Positions 17,932 through 27,700 are shown, counted from the first letter of the stretch. The stretch is DNA of 64,000 nt from Pandoraea horticolens (GCF_902459555.1 NZ_CABPSM010000016.1:1-64000), one strand, 5' to 3'. A program made the numbers and translations. Notes: generated from the sequence alone by a model not told the origin.

Positions 17932-19125
17932 TTACGCTACGAGATGCACAATCGGCACGTCCGGATTCACATCGGCCTCGTAATCGACACCGTCGATCTC
18001 GAAGCCGAACAGACGCAGGAATTCGTGCTTGTAGCCGACGAAATCCGTGAGTTCGTACAGGTTCTCGTCGGTCACCTTATCCCACAGTGCCGAGACTTCC
18101 GCCTGCACGTCCGCCGAGAGTTCCTTCTGGTCGGTACGCACACGGCCTTCGTCGTCGAGGCGCGGCGTCGCGCTGTACAGGCTGTCCTGGTACAGACCGT
18201 AGATCTGCTCGATGCAACCTTCGTGCGTGCCCTTGGCCTTCATGACCTTGAACAGCAGCGAGAGGTAAAGCGGCATCATCGGAATAGCCGAGCTGGCCTG
18301 CGTGACCAGCGCCTTGAGCACGGCCACGCGTGCGTCGCCACCGTTCGCGGCGAGCTTGGCGCGAATATTCAGCACCTTCTCGTCGAGGTCCTTCTTGGCC
18401 GCGCCGATGGAACCGTTCCAATAGATGTCGTGGGTAATCTTCTCGCCGAGATACGTGAACGCCGTCGTCTTGGCGCCCGGCGCGAGCACACCGGCCTCGG
18501 CGAGCGCGTCGATCCACATCTGCCAGTCTTCACCGCCCATGACGGCCACGGTGTTGTCGATCTCTTCCTGCGAGGCCGGCTCGAACACCGAAGCCTTGAC
18601 GACTTCCTTGTCGGTATCGATACCGCGCAGCGTCACCGACTTGCCGATCGGCTTGAGTACCGAGTTGAACACCTGCCCCGTTTCCGGATGCGTACGGCGC
18701 GGCGCGGCGAGGCTATAGACGACCAGATCGACCTGACCGAGATCGTTCTTGATCGTCTCGATGGTCTTGGCCTTGATTTCCTTGGAGAACGCGTCGCCGT
18801 TGATGCTCTTCGCGTAAAGCCCCTTCTCGGTGGCGAACTTGTCGAAGGCTGCGGTGTTGTACCAGCCCGGCGTTCCCGGCTTGGTCTCGCTGCCCGCACG
18901 CTCGAAGAACACACCCAGCGTTGCAGCATCGGCGCCGAAGGCGGCGGTAATACGCGCGGCCAGCCCGTAGCCGGTCGACGCGCCAATCACGAGCACCTTT
19001 TTCGGGCCATTCGCGATCGGGCCCTGAGCCTTCACGTAGTCGATCTGTTGCTTGACGTTGGCTTCGCAGCCAACGGGGTGGGTGGTGACGCAGATGAAGC
19101 CGCGCACGCGTGGCTTGATGATCAT
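17932..19125 (-). CDS. fabV: FabV-type trans-2-enoyl-ACP/CoA reductase (NADH)
   Basis: I use ATG 19125, preceded by GAACGAGGTTTCC, giving 397 residues starting [20 protein letters not shown], the typical FabV N-terminus. The NADH loop is [13 protein letters not shown] (about 44-56). The catalytic pair appears in [10 protein letters not shown] (Tyr234, x8, Lys243), matching the FabV Y-x8-K motif. It reduces enoyl-ACP in the last step of each fatty-acid elongation cycle. FabV enzymes are naturally little affected by triclosan, so this gene may underlie tolerance. The frame is open a further 50 codons upstream, but that translation is not family-like. Confidence 0.95.
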   Translation of the reverse strand: MIIKPRVRGFICVTTHPVGCEANVKQQIDYVKAQGPIANGPKKVLVIGASTGYGLAARITAAFGADAATLGVFFERAGSETKPGTPGWYNTAAFDKFATEKGLYAKSINGDAFSKEIKAKTIETIKNDLGQVDLVVYSLAAPRRTHPETGQVFNSVLKPIGKSVTLRGIDTDKEVVKASVFEPASQEEIDNTVAVMGGEDWQMWIDALAEAGVLAPGAKTTAFTYLGEKITHDIYWNGSIGAAKKDLDEKVLNIRAKLAANGGDARVAVLKALVTQASSAIPMMPLYLSLLFKVMKAKGTHEGCIEQIYGLYQDSLYSATPRLDDEGRVRTDQKELSADVQAEVSALWDKVTDENLYELTDFVGYKHEFLRLFGFEIDGVDYEADVNPDVPIVHLVA

Positions 19126-19293
19126 GGAAACCTCGTTCACAAAATTCGTTGATGCCGGCTCACCCGGCAAACACCGCGCATTGTAAACGAGGTCGGGCCT
19201 GGCCCGGCATTTTGACGGGCTTTTGCCCGTCCTGTGCTTTGCTTTTGCGCCATGCGGCGTCGCCCGTTCGGACAACGCCGAGCCGTTTTCGGC

Positions 19294-20868
19294 TTATTCC
19301 GGCGCCACCACGGTCGAACGGTCAAGGCGCTTGGGAAACTGAATCTGCCGGATGCGACGCACCAGCAAGGCGGCAACGATCGCCGCAATGCCCGTGAGCA
19401 GCACCCCGGCGTGCACAGCGTTCACGAGCGTCTGGCGGGCGGTTTCCACCAACGGGGCGCCGTCGATGCCCATGGCGCGCAGGTCCGTCAGCAGGTCGGC
19501 GCGCAAGGCCTGATCGATCAGGATGCGTGGGTCGAGCGCTCGTGCAACGGCGTGCGCCGCCGGCGTGCCGTCGTAGCTCGACACGGCACCGGCCACGCCA
19601 TTGGCGTACCAGTGATTGACGAGCGTGCCCACGATCGTCGTGCCTAGCATGCCGCCGACCATGCGGGTGGACTGCAGCAACGCGGTGGTAATGCCGAAAC
19701 GCTCACGCCCGGCGATTTCTTGTCCGAACACGTTCATGTTGTTCAGGATGAAGCCGATGCCGATGCCCGCACAGGCCATCATCAGCGCCAGCAGACCGTG
19801 CGACGTATCGCGATGCGCCAGCCCCACGCCCGCCGACGCCACCGCCAACAGACAGAAGCCGAGGATCAGCATATTCGTCGGCCGCGACAGACGCACCACG
19901 ATCGGCGTATTGATGAAGCTGCCCAGGGCGATGCAAGCCGCGATAGGCGTGGCAATCAAGCCTGCGCCCTGCGGGCTCAAGCCGAACCCGCCTTGCAACA
20001 GCAGCGGTGCGAAGAAGATCAGCGAATACATCACGAAGCCGATCAGCACCGACAGTGTGAAGAGCACGATGAGCTGCGGGTGCCGGAACATATCGAGCGG
20101 CACGATCGGGTGCGTGGCCCGGCGCTCTGCACGCAGCAGCATCCAGAAGCCGAACATGACGGCAGCGATCAACAGCAGATTCCCGAGCGAAGCCCCGTGC
20201 GCCGGCACGTTCTCGATAAACACCTGGAAGCCGCCGAGCACGACGGCGATCCACGCTGCACCGCGCCAGTCCACGCGAACTTCGCCCTGATGGGCCGGCG
20301 GGAATTTCGGCAGGTATCGCCATACGAAATACAGCGCCGCCAGACCGACCGGCAGGTTCACGAAGAACGTCGAACGCCAGCCGAAATGCTCGGAGAGCAA
20401 CCCGCCCAGCGACGGCCCGGCCGCCGTGCCGATGCCGTAAGCCGTGGTGATCACGACCTGCCAGCGTACACGCGAGCGAGCGTCGGGGAACAGGTCGGGC
20501 ACCGACGCGAAGGCCGTGCCGACCATCATGCCGCCACCGATCCCCTGCAACCCGCGTGCAAACACGAGGAACGGCATATTGGGGGCCAAACCGCATAGCA
20601 GCGAGGCGCCGGTGAAGGTCAACACTGAAGCGATCACGAACTGGCGGCGGCCGAAGTAATCGCCGAGGCGCCCGAACACCGGCACGGTGACGACGGAGGC
20701 TAGCAAGTAAATGCTCGCGATCCAGGCGTAATACTCAAACCCTTTGAGTTCGGCGACGATGGACGGAAGGGCAGTACTGACAACGGTCTGGTCAAGAGCG
20801 ACCAGCATGTTGACGAGCGCGATGCCGATCATGGCCATCAACGCATCGCGAAAAGGCAGGGGGCGCAC
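19294..20868 (-). CDS. DHA2-family MFS drug transporter (14 TM)
   Basis: The 524-residue product has about 14 membrane helices. DHA2 marks are LDQTVVSTALPSIV in TM1, WIASIYLLASVVTVPVFGRLGDYFGRR (motif A region) and ARGLQGIGGGMMVGTAF. It is probably a proton-coupled exporter of drugs, dyes or metabolites. Unlike the pump at 5605 it has no adjacent fusion protein or regulator. The frame begins with GTG 20868, with AGGTAG about 8 bases before it. ATG 20838 (MAMIGIALVN) is an alternative start close to the first helix. Confidence 0.88.
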   Translation of the reverse strand: MRPLPFRDALMAMIGIALVNMLVALDQTVVSTALPSIVAELKGFEYYAWIASIYLLASVVTVPVFGRLGDYFGRRQFVIASVLTFTGASLLCGLAPNMPFLVFARGLQGIGGGMMVGTAFASVPDLFPDARSRVRWQVVITTAYGIGTAAGPSLGGLLSEHFGWRSTFFVNLPVGLAALYFVWRYLPKFPPAHQGEVRVDWRGAAWIAVVLGGFQVFIENVPAHGASLGNLLLIAAVMFGFWMLLRAERRATHPIVPLDMFRHPQLIVLFTLSVLIGFVMYSLIFFAPLLLQGGFGLSPQGAGLIATPIAACIALGSFINTPIVVRLSRPTNMLILGFCLLAVASAGVGLAHRDTSHGLLALMMACAGIGIGFILNNMNVFGQEIAGRERFGITTALLQSTRMVGGMLGTTIVGTLVNHWYANGVAGAVSSYDGTPAAHAVARALDPRILIDQALRADLLTDLRAMGIDGAPLVETARQTLVNAVHAGVLLTGIAAIVAALLVRRIRQIQFPKRLDRSTVVAPE

Positions 20869-21424
20869 GGCGGACTACCTGAAGACTTCATGGAGGGAAG
20901 CGGTCATTCTATGCGAAAAATAATGAATATATGAACGTCCGGACGCCACGCGCCCATACGCGTTCCCGGGCCAATTCGCCCGGCGCACCTTGACGCTCCG
21001 CCATCCTCCCGCCCACGGCGTCCGATGAGGGAACGGCATGAGGGAAATTCAACGAAAGGCCTCGCAGCATTCACCATCCCCGGCGACGGCCCGCTTGTTT
21101 TTTCTCCCGCTTCGTCAAAACAAGGTGCTGTCCGATACCCTTTTCGGACGCTCCTTTACCCCGTAAGCCGGCGTACTGGGCATCATCAACAGGGTTGGCC
21201 CGATGCCGCAAGGCCAGCGCTTGGGGAGCTCAGATGACGTCCCGTCCCGACACGGCGGCCGGCATCCATATGACGTTGCAGCCTCGCCGGACATCGCCTG
21301 CCTCGGCGGTGCGATGCAAATTCGGCAACGCCCCGGTCATTTCCAAAAACCGTGCCTTGATAACGGCCGCACCATCGCTCGACGCCTCAGGAAGCGTCGT
21401 CGTCACTTCTCGGGAGATACGACC
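20869..21424. other. Gene-poor 556-base stretch
   Basis: Short open frames here (for example 21025-21237) have no recognisable product and no good ribosome site. A weak 6-bp hairpin, GTCCGA (21130-21135) and TCGGAC (21144-21149), is present. The promoters of the MFS gene (minus) and of the small unknown gene at 21425 (plus) must lie here. I see no RNA gene or repeat. Confidence 0.4.
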
Positions 21425-21766
21425 ATGAAAAATCGACCTGTGCGCGAAGACTATCGACGCTGGCTTGAAGCGCAGACCGTCACGGTGTCAGACAACGAGT
21501 CGCACACGGCGAGCACCGTCCCGGCGCTGCCACCGGTACTGCCATTTTCCGGCTATGTGGTCTGGTTTCACATGAGTCTCACGTATCTCGACATTCGTTT
21601 CGATCACCATCGCTTCGAGATCGTGACACGGCAGGTGCAGAGCGCTGCAGAAGCGTTCTTCTTCGACAGCCTCGATGCTGCCTATGGACACGCCACCCAT
21701 GTGGGAGAGCCCTGTCTGATCCTGTTTGCGACGGCTAGTGGTGCGTCCGTCAGTGTCGTAGGTTGA
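21425..21766 (+). CDS. Hypothetical protein, 113 residues
   Basis: I do not recognise this gene. ATG 21425 follows a good site (CGGGAGATACGACC), which decides the start inside a longer open frame. The product is soluble-looking, with a hydrophilic N-terminus (MKNRPVREDYRRWLEAQTVTV), a Pro-rich linker (PALPPVLPF) and an aromatic core (GYVVWFHMSLTYLDIRF). It ends in a small hydrophobic segment (CLILFATASGASVSVVG). There is no signal peptide or catalytic motif. The next unknown gene starts 94 bases later on the same strand, so the two may be co-transcribed. Confidence 0.55.
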   Translation: MKNRPVREDYRRWLEAQTVTVSDNESHTASTVPALPPVLPFSGYVVWFHMSLTYLDIRFDHHRFEIVTRQVQSAAEAFFFDSLDAAYGHATHVGEPCLILFATASGASVSVVG

Positions 21767-21860
21767 TGCCGATCGTCCGGCAAAGGCTACCGTCAGGCGC
21801 ACGCCGATTTACCTCAGAGCCCCCCTTCTCCGCATCACCTACCCTCAGGGAGCATGAACT

Positions 21861-22685
21861 ATGCCGTTCCTCACCATGGCACTGGCGTACGCACCATCCA
21901 TCCCCGTTTCGTATGAGATTGATGCTCGCGCGAATCGCCATGAAATCGTCATCGATATGGAAAATATCGAAAACCAGCCTAGTGCCTTGCAACCTGCATC
22001 GTCCGAGGTGAAACTGGACCTTGCCCACTTTCGTCGTGCCACCTTCAAGTGCCATCCCGTTTCGGTGAACGACTACTTCAATAATGTGCTCGCTGAACTC
22101 GTCACCCCGCAGAGCGAGTGCGGAAGCCGGCGATACGCCAGCAACGCCGAACTGCGCAAGGTGCTTGGCGACCTTCTGACGTTTCACCCCGCAGCGGGCA
22201 CCGTCTCAGTCAATGCGCGAATCAAGGGAATGGGGCTGCCTTCGCTGCTTCGCGACGAACCGGACTATTTGCCGGGAACGCTGAGCGCATTGATATATGA
22301 CGTCGGGTCGCACAGCATCGACATAGGACGGTTCGCGTTCCCGGCGCTTGACGCGATGGGCGAGGCGGCGTTTCTCTTCGCCGGCGAGAGCGAACTGGCG
22401 TTTCTCCACGAAGGCAATCCGCACGCCTCGCGTATCCGGGAAGATCACGCGCAGATCCTGGGTTTTCACTACCGGGCAGCGGGCATGCGCGGACACACTA
22501 CCTTGCCGCCCGCGGGATATGCCCCTGCGGCACAGGACGACACGACCCTCGGCGATTTCACCGCCCAGTTGGCGCGATGTCGACAACGCCCCGATCTGAG
22601 GCGCTCACCACGGTCGAGTGATAATCGCTACATCCACCACAATCCCCTCGACACGATGCAAAACGGCCCCTGCTCGATTCAGTGA
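21861..22685 (+). CDS. Hypothetical protein, 274 residues
   Basis: I do not recognise this gene. ATG 21861 follows AGGGAGCATGAACT. The product has no clear signal peptide or membrane helix. A possible first domain (about 15-130) contains VSVNDYFNNVLAELVTP and AELRKVLGDLLTFHPAAGTVSV. A second part has LIYDVGSHSIDIGRFAFP, AAFLFAGESELAFLHEGNPH and a His-rich stretch (REDHAQILGFHYRAAGMRGH). The C-terminal 45 residues are polar and look disordered. It is convergent with msrA. It may form a unit with the small gene at 21425. No function can be assigned. Confidence 0.55.
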   Translation: MPFLTMALAYAPSIPVSYEIDARANRHEIVIDMENIENQPSALQPASSEVKLDLAHFRRATFKCHPVSVNDYFNNVLAELVTPQSECGSRRYASNAELRKVLGDLLTFHPAAGTVSVNARIKGMGLPSLLRDEPDYLPGTLSALIYDVGSHSIDIGRFAFPALDAMGEAAFLFAGESELAFLHEGNPHASRIREDHAQILGFHYRAAGMRGHTTLPPAGYAPAAQDDTTLGDFTAQLARCRQRPDLRRSPRSSDNRYIHHNPLDTMQNGPCSIQ

Positions 22686-22767
22686 CGCAGCGATAGCCCG
22701 CGCCGCACCACCGCCCCGAGTCCACGAAAGCGGGTCGATATCCCGGGAACGGCGGCGTCCGCCGCGA

Positions 22768-23343
22768 TTACGCTGCCGACTTGAGCCGGCGCGCGAACTT
22801 CTCGCGGAATTTCTTGAGCTTCGGGGCAACCACGTAAGCGCAGTAGCCCTGATCGGGATGCTGGCGGAAGTAGTTCTGGTGATACGCCTCGGCGGGCCAA
22901 AACGTCTGCGTCGGCACCACTTGTGTCACGATCGGTGCGGGGTATGTCATCTCGGCCATCAGTTCGGCGATGAGGTGTTCGGCAACCTCCTTCTGCTTCT
23001 CGTCCTGATAGAAGATGGCGGAGCGGTACTGCGTGCCGACATCATTGCCCTGACGATTGACGGTGGTCGGGTCGTGAATCTGGAAGAACACGATCAACAG
23101 TTCCTCGAAGGAGACCGCGTCCGGATCGTAGGTCAACCGCACCACTTCCGCGTGACCGGTATCGCCTTCACAGACCTGATCGTAGGTGGGGTTGTCGACG
23201 TGACCGCCTTCATAACCCGAGACAACGGACTTTACGCCGTCCAACTGCTGATAGCAGGCCTCGAGACACCAAAAACAGCCACCCGCCAGCGTGGCAACTT
23301 GGGTACGGGTATCGCTCGGGGAGTTCGTCTGCTCTGTCATCAT
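22768..23343 (-). CDS. msrA: Peptide methionine sulfoxide reductase A
   Basis: The 191-residue product carries the MsrA active-site motif GCFWC (22-26; catalytic Cys23). It also has GYEGG, YDQVCEGDTGHAEVV, FFQIHDPTTVNRQGNDVGTQYRS and a C-terminal Cys (QGYCAYV) that could serve as resolving Cys. It reduces S-methionine sulfoxide in proteins and free Met, using thioredoxin. ATG 23343 is directly followed by a second ATG in frame, and either may start. No MsrB domain is fused. It stands alone. Confidence 0.95.
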   Translation of the reverse strand: MMTEQTNSPSDTRTQVATLAGGCFWCLEACYQQLDGVKSVVSGYEGGHVDNPTYDQVCEGDTGHAEVVRLTYDPDAVSFEELLIVFFQIHDPTTVNRQGNDVGTQYRSAIFYQDEKQKEVAEHLIAELMAEMTYPAPIVTQVVPTQTFWPAEAYHQNYFRQHPDQGYCAYVVAPKLKKFREKFARRLKSAA

Positions 23344-23387
23344 GACCTCGCTTGTCGGCTACGTTTTATGCGGCAGCGCACAAAAGA

Positions 23388-23427
23388 AATAGGGCGGGCG
23401 ATCGATGTTTCGATCGCCCGCCCTATT
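23388..23427 (-). terminator. Terminator of the HutG/ABC transporter operon
   Basis: A perfect 17-bp stem, 23388-23404 (AATAGGGCGGGCGATCG) with 23411-23427, has a 6-base loop. On the minus strand it is followed by TCTTTTG. It lies 68 bases beyond the stop of the HutG-like gene. Confidence 0.85.
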
Positions 23428-23495
23428 GTCGCGCAGAAGTCCTGCAAACGGCGCAAATTGCGCCTACAGGAGACGCACGCGGCGCATCGGCGCGC

Positions 23496-24443
23496 TCAGG
23501 CTCGCAACTGTGTGATGAGCGGATGCAGGAGACGAGCGCCGACGCGTGCAGTCAGACCGTCGCGGTCATACGTCGGGTTGTACTCGGCGATATCCGCCAC
23601 ACGCAACTTGCCCGAACGGCGCACCACACCGATGAGCGCTTCCACAACTTCCAACGCCACGCCATGCGCCGCCGGTGCAGACACGCCCGGGGCTTTCTCG
23701 CCGGGCAGCACGTCCATATCGATGGTCAGGTACACGTGGCTCACCTGTGCGAGCTTCTTCTCCAGCTGCTCGCACATTTCCGGCAGACGGTGCGCAAGCA
23801 TCGTCTCGTCGAGCCAGTAGTCCACATTCAGCGCGTCCGCACGCTCGAAGAGTGCGTCGGTGTTGCTGTAGCGGCTCACGCCGAGGCAAGCGTAATGGAA
23901 CGGCGCCTGACGTCCCGCGAGCAACTGCGAGATCTGCCAGAACGGCGTACCCGAGCTGGCCGTCGGCTGCGCACGCAGGTCGAAGTGCGCGTCGAAGTTG
24001 AGGATCAGGATCGGCTCGTCGCGCAGGCGGTCGCCGAAATGCTCGGCAACGCCAAGGAACGTACCGTAGGCAATCTCATGTCCGCCCCCCAGCACCACGG
24101 GAAGCGCACCTGCGGCCAGCACCTCGGCCACGCGGTGACCGAGCACCGCTTGCGCCGCTTCGAGCCGGTCGTCCGCGCACACGATATTGCCGCCATCGAA
24201 TACGACGGGCGTGCCCTTCACAGGCAGGCTCGCCAGCGCGCGACGCAGCATGTCGGGGCCGGCGACCGCGCCCTGACGCCCATGATTACGGCGCACGCCT
24301 TCGTCACTGCAAAAGCCCAACACGACCGCGCCACCGGCAGCCTGCGACGCGTCGTAATCGCGCAGCACCTGATGCAGACGCAAGGTATGGCCGGTTTCGC
24401 CGGTATCCACACGGCCTTGCCAGACCGTTCGATCAATTGTCAT
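23496..24443 (-). CDS. hutG: Formimidoylglutamase-like ureohydrolase (arginase family)
   Basis: The 315-residue product has the binuclear Mn sites of the arginase family: GGGHE (119-123), DAHFD (151-155) and TIDMDVL (240-246). FCSDEGVRRNHGRQGAVAGPD near the N-terminus and PAAHGVAL are typical of HutG. HutG hydrolyses N-formimino-L-glutamate to glutamate and formamide in histidine breakdown. No other hut gene is nearby. Instead it follows an amino-acid ABC transporter by 18 bases. It could therefore act on an imported formimino or guanidino compound, and the exact substrate is inferred. Confidence 0.82.
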   Translation of the reverse strand: MTIDRTVWQGRVDTGETGHTLRLHQVLRDYDASQAAGGAVVLGFCSDEGVRRNHGRQGAVAGPDMLRRALASLPVKGTPVVFDGGNIVCADDRLEAAQAVLGHRVAEVLAAGALPVVLGGGHEIAYGTFLGVAEHFGDRLRDEPILILNFDAHFDLRAQPTASSGTPFWQISQLLAGRQAPFHYACLGVSRYSNTDALFERADALNVDYWLDETMLAHRLPEMCEQLEKKLAQVSHVYLTIDMDVLPGEKAPGVSAPAAHGVALEVVEALIGVVRRSGKLRVADIAEYNPTYDRDGLTARVGARLLHPLITQLRA

Positions 24444-24461
24444 ACGTTTTCCCGCCTTGTC

Positions 24462-25238
24462 TTATCGTGCGATGACCGCTTGCAGGAATTCACGCGTACG
24501 CGCTTCGCGCGGTGCGGTGAAAATCTGATCAGGCACACCCGCTTCGATGATCCGGCCCTGGTCCATCACCACCACGACATCGGCCACTTCTCGTGCAAAT
24601 CCCATCTCGTGCGTCACGACCAGCATCGTCATGCCATCGTTTGCGAGCGCCTTCATCACCTGCAGCACTTCACCCACGAGTTCCGGATCGAGCGCTGACG
24701 TCGGTTCGTCGAACAACATGACTTGCGGCTGCATGGCCAGTGCGCGGGCAATCGCCACACGCTGCTTCTGACCGCCCGAGAGCGTGCTCGGGTAGACGTC
24801 GGCCTTGGCCGCCAGCCCCACCTTGGCGAGCAATTCGCGGGCGAGTTTCTCGGCGTCGGCGCTCTTCATGCCGCGCAGCTTGCGCGGTGCGAGCGTGACG
24901 TTATCGAGCACGGTCAGATGCGGGAACAGGTTGAACGACTGAAACACCATGCCGACTTCGGTACGCAAATGATTGAGCGCGTTCTCGCCCATCATCTTGC
25001 CGTGATCGACGAGCTTCTTGCCCACGATTTCGATCGTGCCCTGCTCGGCTGTCTCCAGCCCGTTGCAGCAACGCAGGAACGTACTCTTGCCCGAGCCGCT
25101 CGGGCCGATGACGACAACCACCTGACGCGCATCGACTTCGAAGTCGATGCCCTTGAGCACCTGATGGCTGCCGTAGGCTTTGCCAAGCCCTTCGATCTTC
25201 AGGATCGGGGCGCCGAATTCCTTATTCACTTCGCTCAT
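24462..25238 (-). CDS. Polar amino-acid ABC transporter, ATP-binding subunit
   Basis: The 258-residue ATPase is of the GlnQ/HisP/GltL type. It has Walker [10 protein letters not shown] (45-53), the signature [15 protein letters not shown], Walker [15 protein letters not shown] and the switch His in [14 protein letters not shown]. It powers uptake through the permease encoded immediately upstream; the two genes overlap by 4 bases. HutG-like follows by 18 bases. Confidence 0.93.
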   Translation of the reverse strand: MSEVNKEFGAPILKIEGLGKAYGSHQVLKGIDFEVDARQVVVVIGPSGSGKSTFLRCCNGLETAEQGTIEIVGKKLVDHGKMMGENALNHLRTEVGMVFQSFNLFPHLTVLDNVTLAPRKLRGMKSADAEKLARELLAKVGLAAKADVYPSTLSGGQKQRVAIARALAMQPQVMLFDEPTSALDPELVGEVLQVMKALANDGMTMLVVTHEMGFAREVADVVVVMDQGRIIEAGVPDQIFTAPREARTREFLQAVIAR

Positions 25239-25903
25239 TGCACGGCACCTCCGGCACGCAGGGACTTCTCGGCGCGCTGCAGGAGCAGCGTGGTGGCACC
25301 GGTCAGAATCAGATAAACAAACGCAATCGCCAGATACACTTCCAGCGATCGGTACGACACGCTGATGATCTTCTGGCCTTCGTGCATCACGTCGTGAATG
25401 GTGAGCAACGACACGAGGGCCGAGTTTTTGATGAGCGCAATAAATTCGTTGCCCAGCGGCGGAATCATGCGCACGACGGCCTGCGGCAGAATCACCGAAC
25501 GCATGGCCTGACCGTAAGGCATGCCGAGCGAGCGCGCGGCTTCCATCTGACCGCGCTCGATCGACTGGATGGCACCGCGCACGATTTCCGAGACATAGGC
25601 ACCGCTATAGATGCCAAGACCCAGCACACCGCACATGAATGCCGGCAGCAGAATGTCGAACTGGGGCAGGCCGAAGAACAGGATAAAGAGTTGCACCAGC
25701 AACGGCGTGCCACGGATAAACGTGACATAGGCGGTACAAATGCCGTAGCGAATGCGATGCGCCGGATTCAGGCGGCCCATGCCGACCAGCAAACCCAACA
25801 CACAGCCCAGCGCCAGTGCGCAGGCGGTTACCTCGACGGTAACGAGCGCGCCACGCGCGAGGTCCTGCCAGTTTGCCCACACCGGCGAAAAATCGAGTTC
25901 CAT
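25235..25903 (-). CDS. Polar amino-acid ABC transporter, permease subunit
   Basis: The 222-residue protein has about five membrane helices. The HisMQ-family features are the N-terminal [22 protein letters not shown] and the ABC-interaction loop [22 protein letters not shown]. It probably works as a homodimer, since only one permease gene is present. It lies between the binding-protein gene (101-base gap) and the ATPase gene (4-base overlap). Confidence 0.93.
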   Translation of the reverse strand: MELDFSPVWANWQDLARGALVTVEVTACALALGCVLGLLVGMGRLNPAHRIRYGICTAYVTFIRGTPLLVQLFILFFGLPQFDILLPAFMCGVLGLGIYSGAYVSEIVRGAIQSIERGQMEAARSLGMPYGQAMRSVILPQAVVRMIPPLGNEFIALIKNSALVSLLTIHDVMHEGQKIISVSYRSLEVYLAIAFVYLILTGATTLLLQRAEKSLRAGGAVQ

Positions 25904-26004
25904 GCGTACTCCGTCAGTTGCTCTACTGCTTTATTGCGTCGGCGGGCGCCATCGTCCCATTCAGGGTGACGGCGTACCCGCCCGGTATTACGTTAGCGAC
26001 ATGC

Positions 26005-26742
26005 TTACTTCGCGGTACCGAAGTACTTGCTGACCAGCGCAGCATAGGTGCCGTCTGCACGGACCTTTTCCAGCGCCTTGTTCATCTCGTTGGTCAGTTC
26101 GGTGTCGCCCTTGCGCACGGCGAAGCCATAACGCTCGACGGTCAGCGTCTTGTCGAGCACCTTCACCCCGGGGTTGGCCTTGGCGTACAGCAGTGCTGCC
26201 GGCTTGCCAGTCACGGCCGCGTCGGCACGGCCGATCTTCACGAGTTCGAACATCTGGTCGTTCTTCTCGACTTCCACGCGCTCGACCTTCGGATAGCTTT
26301 CCTTGAGGAACTGCACCGACTTCGTGCCCACCTGCACCGACACCTTCTTGCCGGCCAGATCGGCCGGTTCCTTGATGCTGGTGTTGTCAGCCTTGACCAT
26401 GATGGCCAGACCGCCGGTGTAATACGGGTGCGTGAAGTTCACGACCTTCAGGCGCTCGTCGGTGATGTAGATCGCCGAAGCGGCCACGTCGACACGCTTG
26501 GACAGCACGGCCGGGATCAGGCCCTTGAAATCGATATCCGTCCATTCGACCTTCTTGCCCATTGCCTTGCCCAGCGCTTCGATCATTTCGACGTCAAAGC
26601 CGGTGCGCTTGCCGTTTTCCACGTATTCGAACGGCGGGAAGGTCGCGTCGGTGGCAACACGCAGCACGTCGTCGGCGGCGAAGACCTTGCTCGAGCAGGT
26701 GACGGCCAGCGCCATCGTGAACAGGATGTGACGCAATTTCAT
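26005..26742 (-). CDS. Periplasmic amino-acid binding protein (SBP family 3)
   Basis: The 245-residue protein has a Sec signal (MKLRHILFTMALAVTCSSKVFA, cleavage at about 22). The family-3 signature is in the mature part: TFPPFEYVENGKRTGFDVEMIEALGKAMG. Further family pieces are SAIYITDERLKVVNFTHPYY and VQVGTKSVQFLKE. The ATSAIY-type binding residues and the Asp in GRADAAVTGKPA suggest a polar or cationic amino acid ligand, specificity unknown. It heads the transporter part of the operon, 39 bases after the IclR-type gene. Confidence 0.93.
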   Translation of the reverse strand: MKLRHILFTMALAVTCSSKVFAADDVLRVATDATFPPFEYVENGKRTGFDVEMIEALGKAMGKKVEWTDIDFKGLIPAVLSKRVDVAASAIYITDERLKVVNFTHPYYTGGLAIMVKADNTSIKEPADLAGKKVSVQVGTKSVQFLKESYPKVERVEVEKNDQMFELVKIGRADAAVTGKPAALLYAKANPGVKVLDKTLTVERYGFAVRKGDTELTNEMNKALEKVRADGTYAALVSKYFGTAK

Positions 26743-26781
26743 CTGGTACTCCTTCGTGTAGTCTCGGTCGGATAAAACCGG

Positions 26782-27528
26782 TTAAAAGTACTGCAATCGA
26801 TTCGAAATACGCTCGGCTGCCGCCACCGTGAGGCGGATCAGCTCTTCGTGGCGCTGAGCCACACGCACGGCCGGCGCCATCAGGGTGATGGTGCCTTCCA
26901 AACGTTCCTTGGCGGCGAACACCGGGGCCGATACGCCCCAGACGCCGAAATCCACTTCGCTTTCGGACACCGCATATCGCTGCTTGCGAATCTCTTCGAC
27001 CTGCGCGGCGAGACGCTCCTGCGCCACCGGCTGGCCGGCCAATTGGCGGCCAATCAGACTTTCGCGAGTGGCTTGCGGCAGGAACGAGAGCAGCGCCTTG
27101 GCGGAAGCGCCATGCACCAGCGGATGCGCGCGTCCCTTGGCAAAGGAGCAACGCAGCGATTGCTCGCTTTCGTGCATGTCGAGGCAGACGACCTGGCCGT
27201 TGGCGGCCACGAGCAGCCCGACGGTTTCGCCGGTGCGCTGCACGAGCTCGTCGATTTCCTCACGTGCCTGGGTGACAAGATGCGAGTTGTGGTCGAAACC
27301 CCACGCCAATTGCACACCGACAGGACCCGGTTCGTAGAGCGCCTCATGGGCGTGCTCTTGCACCAGGCCCCACTTCTTAAGCGGCACGAGGTGGCGGTAA
27401 ACCGTGGAGAGCGGCAGGCTCGTTTGCGCGGCGATCTCGCGTGCCGCGATCGGTCGTCCGTGACGCGCCACAGTCACAAGAACTTGCAGCACGCGCTCGG
27501 AGACCGATTGAGCTTCGGTGGTGTCCAT
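26782..27528 (-). CDS. IclR family regulator of the ABC/HutG operon
   Basis: I use ATG 27528, giving 248 residues, the usual IclR length. Upstream in-frame starts (27585, TTG 27606) lack good ribosome sites. The winged HTH spans about 8-65 (REIAAQTSLPLSTVYRHLVPL). The ligand-binding domain follows, with GETVGLLVAANGQVVCLDM, HGASAKALLSFLP and SESEVDFGVWGVSAPVF. It is the first gene of the minus-strand group and ends 39 bases before the binding-protein gene. It probably controls uptake and hydrolysis of the operon's substrate, and perhaps itself through the repeats at 27607-27682. Confidence 0.88.
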   Translation of the reverse strand: MDTTEAQSVSERVLQVLVTVARHGRPIAAREIAAQTSLPLSTVYRHLVPLKKWGLVQEHAHEALYEPGPVGVQLAWGFDHNSHLVTQAREEIDELVQRTGETVGLLVAANGQVVCLDMHESEQSLRCSFAKGRAHPLVHGASAKALLSFLPQATRESLIGRQLAGQPVAQERLAAQVEEIRKQRYAVSESEVDFGVWGVSAPVFAAKERLEGTITLMAPAVRVAQRHEELIRLTVAAAERISNRLQYF

Positions 27529-27606
27529 CGTCTTGAAAACAAAAGAAAGCTGAAAAATCAGCGGGCTAGCCGCCGATGACGACATGGGCGCTATCTTGCG
27601 ATGCAA

Positions 27607-27682
27607 TTCCCAAAGTAAAAAATTCGATTCTCACCTCATGGTAACAAATTGGGAAATTACGCATAGGGATTTTCCCTTATGC
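27607..27682. promoter_or_regulatory. Inverted repeats upstream of the IclR gene
   Basis: TTCCCAA (27607-27613) and TTGGGAA (27649-27655) form an inverted pair 35 bases apart. Immediately beyond, 27661-27682 is a near-perfect palindrome with arms GCATAGGGA and TCCCTTATGC and one bulged base. The local sequence is AT-rich. This looks like a regulator-binding region for the operon, but no site has been proved. Confidence 0.4.
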
Positions 27683-27700
27683 ATCGCGGAACGCAGACAT

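Noticed and set aside
20900-21420. A riboswitch or RNA gene in the gene-poor stretch
   Set aside because: I found no conserved aptamer-like core or strong terminator-antiterminator pair, only a weak 6-bp hairpin.
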